Below, in pieces: positions 62,504 to 64,000 of a stretch of 64,000 nucleotides of DNA. Within the stretch, counting starts at the first letter, position 1, and each line of letters opens with the position of its first letter. Made by a program: the position numbers and the translations under genes. This DNA comes from Burkholderiales bacterium (GTDB lineage: Bacteria > Pseudomonadota > Gammaproteobacteria > Burkholderiales > Nitrosomonadaceae): NCBI GenBank assembly GCA_024235755.1, contig JACKLV010000006.1, forward strand, positions 62,001 through 126,000, in the 5' to 3' direction. The notes beneath the pieces were generated by a model, which ran no database searches, was not told the DNA's origin, and was given only the letters and a program-made list of their open reading frames with translations.

Positions 62504-63049
62504 AACAATCCTCACTTATTAAATTTTTTTAAAAGCAGCATTTAATTTTTAAAAACACTGTAGAATTTGCTTATGCAAAATTCATACCAAATGTCAAAAA
62601 ACATATATCTAACAATTTGTTATTGTTTTTCCTAATTTACCCTGGTTTGCAACACAACGTAAGTGTAAGTTTTATCGACAAAAAATACGCTATTGCAAAA
62701 AAATGAAGTGGTTTTGGTTATTTAAGCAGCAGAATTACTAATATAACAAGTTGTTTTATTTATGATTCCTGTAATATCGAACATCCAGATAGATTCCCTG
62801 TAATTAAGTCCGTTCTGCGTTGAGATAATTTATCTATTAATCTACTCACGATAAAAACTTCGCTGCCTGTTCATCTCCACTTGCGCCAGCCATACCATGT
62901 AGAGTCACAAATCGGTACAATCCGTATCAGGTGTGTACGCAACTTTAAAATGAGGAATTTTTAATGCCGACATACTTGGCGCCGATTGTTATACGGTTGT
63001 GTTTGACTGGAGCCACATCCAGTTAGATAACTGAAGACAAGCGAAATTT
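62504..63049. other. Gene-free AT-rich stretch
   Basis: About 545 bases upstream of the PEP-CTERM gene and the membrane protein gene. It contains A/T runs near 62520-62550 and a six-bp inverted repeat (ACTGGA/TCCAGT near 63005-63022). I see no supported gene; the divergent promoters should be here. Confidence 0.45.
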
Positions 63050-63580
63050 ATGGATCCAAACGACATCAAAGACTGGCTCATTCCGATCGCATCATTTGTC
63101 GGCATAATTTCGACTTCTGTTGGGGTATGGCTTGCACTAAAGGAATACAGATTAAAACTCAAAGCCGAACAGCGCCTGGCCGAAAGTACCCGGGCGGAAA
63201 CCGACATCCGTTTATTCACGCACTTTACGGACATTCTCGAAGTTGCCACCGGAAGAAGAAGAGACCCGGTTTATTCCAAAGAAGTAGCGGAAAAACTTTT
63301 GGAGAAACTTAATTTTGAACCGGCCAACGCAAATTTCGATTATCGGACATTGCGGGAAAATATCGCTACGGCAGCGTTATTGCATTCCTGGGTCGGCAAC
63401 TCGTCTTCCGATGCGGCTTTTGCATCGATTACAACGTTGGCCTTAAGACATAAGGCTCTCATTCCGTCGGCTATTCAGGCGCTGGAATCATTTAACGACT
63501 GGAAACCGGAATTGGCAAAAAAATACCTGACGCTATTGAAAAACGCGAGACCGGCGGCTGATAATCTAGAAACGGACTAA
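63050..63580 (+). CDS. Single-pass membrane protein, unknown function
   Basis: This 176-residue protein has an N-terminal membrane helix (about residues 9-29, LIPIASFVGIISTSVGVWLAL) followed by a charged helical linker (KEYRLKLKAEQRLAESTRAE) and an all-helical cytoplasmic domain with HSWVGNSSSDAAFASITTLA and NDWKPELAKKYLTLLKNA. The arrangement resembles small membrane-anchored accessory proteins, but I recognise no family. A 6-bp hairpin (CAACGC/GCGTTG) follows the stop and may end transcription. Confidence 0.6.
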   Translation: MDPNDIKDWLIPIASFVGIISTSVGVWLALKEYRLKLKAEQRLAESTRAETDIRLFTHFTDILEVATGRRRDPVYSKEVAEKLLEKLNFEPANANFDYRTLRENIATAALLHSWVGNSSSDAAFASITTLALRHKALIPSAIQALESFNDWKPELAKKYLTLLKNARPAADNLETD

Positions 63581-63666
63581 CAACGCATCTTTACAGGCGT
63601 TGCCTAGTTACTTGAACATTTATTGTCATCCACCGTAGGCTCGAAGATTACTGCAGACACAGGCTA

Positions 63667-63858
63667 TTACTGCGCATCGGTTTCAGTAATCCGCAGCGCG
63701 CCGGACGGACAGCTGGCCACCGTCTGCCGGATTTCGGCCTCACTTGCGCCTTTCTGATCAATCACGAACTTTCCGTCGATGACTTTGAACACTGCAGGTA
63801 GACTGTTGACGCAGTTGCCTGCATGGATACATGTGTTGGCGTCGTATGTAACTTTCAT
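63667..63858 (-). CDS. Divergent 4Fe-4S mono-cluster ferredoxin-like protein
   Basis: The protein has 63 residues from the ATG at 63858. It matches the small Fer4_19-type proteins: CIHAGNCVNSLPAVFKV near the start and CPSGAL near residue 50 supply three of the cluster cysteines (residues 10, 16 and 50). The Cys-x5-Cys spacing differs from ordinary 2[4Fe-4S] ferredoxins. Such proteins carry electrons or bind an iron-sulfur cluster in unknown reactions. The 142 bp to the window end show no gene. Confidence 0.75.
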   Translation of the reverse strand: MKVTYDANTCIHAGNCVNSLPAVFKVIDGKFVIDQKGASEAEIRQTVASCPSGALRITETDAQ

Positions 63859-64000
63859 GAGCGCTTTACTCCCCATCTCTATCAGAGAATTGAATAACCG
63901 GTTTATACAAATCCATCCTTCGAATGAAACATGATTGATAATAGTCTACATGAATCCCTGAATGAGAGAAAAGTTTGAATCAAGCTTTGGCTTGTTGTAA

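Noticed and set aside
63022..63602. GTTAGAT before and ACTAAC at the stop of the membrane protein gene, resembling a third integron cassette
   Set aside because: The left motif has no paired attC arms and the following CAACGC/GCGTTG hairpin is far too short and lacks a GTTRRRY end. Chance matches to such short cores are expected.
63980..63993. CAAGC/GCTTG hairpin near the window end
   Set aside because: Five pairs only, with no context visible beyond the window.
1..64000. CRISPR arrays, complete insertion sequences, rRNA genes
   Set aside because: No regularly spaced identical repeats, no transposase frames with terminal inverted repeats and no rRNA sequence were seen.

Overview
The window reads as a chromosome segment of a betaproteobacterium, most likely an ammonia oxidiser of the Nitrosomonas type. 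This is an inference from gene content and moderate base composition, because no ammonia oxidation gene lies inside the window. Typical gram-negative chromosomal blocks are present: rplU-rpmA-obgE-proB, hup-tRNA-tRNA-ppiD, yibN-grxC-secB-gpsA, sdhB-sdhE-gltA-sucA-sucB and lolC-lolD. Most genes are ordinary housekeeping genes with intact catalytic motifs.

Layout. Positions 1-4262 hold a probable metal (copper) handling cluster on the plus strand: a TonB-dependent receptor cut by the window edge, a TlpA-like thioredoxin, a secreted six-Asp-box propeller with CxCC and CPH motifs, CopC and an unknown lipoprotein, closed by a hairpin terminator. Positions 4425-13700 carry relA, trmJ, argB, a PilI/PilH pair, a DUF1624 membrane protein, proB, obgE, rpmA and rplU. 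Positions 13800-25206 carry ispB, ppiD, tRNA-Asp, tRNA-Val, hup, the gpsA/secB/grxC/yibN block, gpmA, envC, ctpA and a moeB-like gene. Positions 25356-27045 encode the two methyltransferases that make glycine betaine from glycine. Positions 27200-41900 carry ribF, ileS, lspA, small lipoproteins, yjbQ, a fructose-6-phosphate aldolase, ABC transporters including LolCD, a UbiH-family hydroxylase, dsbC and der. Positions 42045-48626 hold a TCA cycle operon that lacks sdhCDA and lpd. dnaE, trhP and a yheT-like hydrolase follow.

Positions 54617-59667 form an accessory region. It starts with a small group of integron-type gene cassettes with no integrase: a core site, a frame-broken gene, an ORF whose stop codon lies inside an attC-like site, a second cassette encoding a zinc-ribbon protein, and a truncated attC. 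It continues with a secreted protein of unknown family and a phosphate-selective-porin homologue. Upstream of the porin are four 7-bp repeats spaced exactly 11 bp apart, the geometry of tandem Pho boxes. The region ends with a probable decayed integrase tail directly beside the 3' end of tRNA-Lys, which suggests an old island. After it come a DUF924 gene, an alpha/beta hydrolase, a roughly 78-bp imperfect palindrome, a PEP-CTERM protein, an unknown membrane protein and a small ferredoxin.

The genes most worth following are the copper-type cluster, the orphan cassette group and the Pho-box porin. I saw no CRISPR array, no complete insertion sequence and no rRNA.
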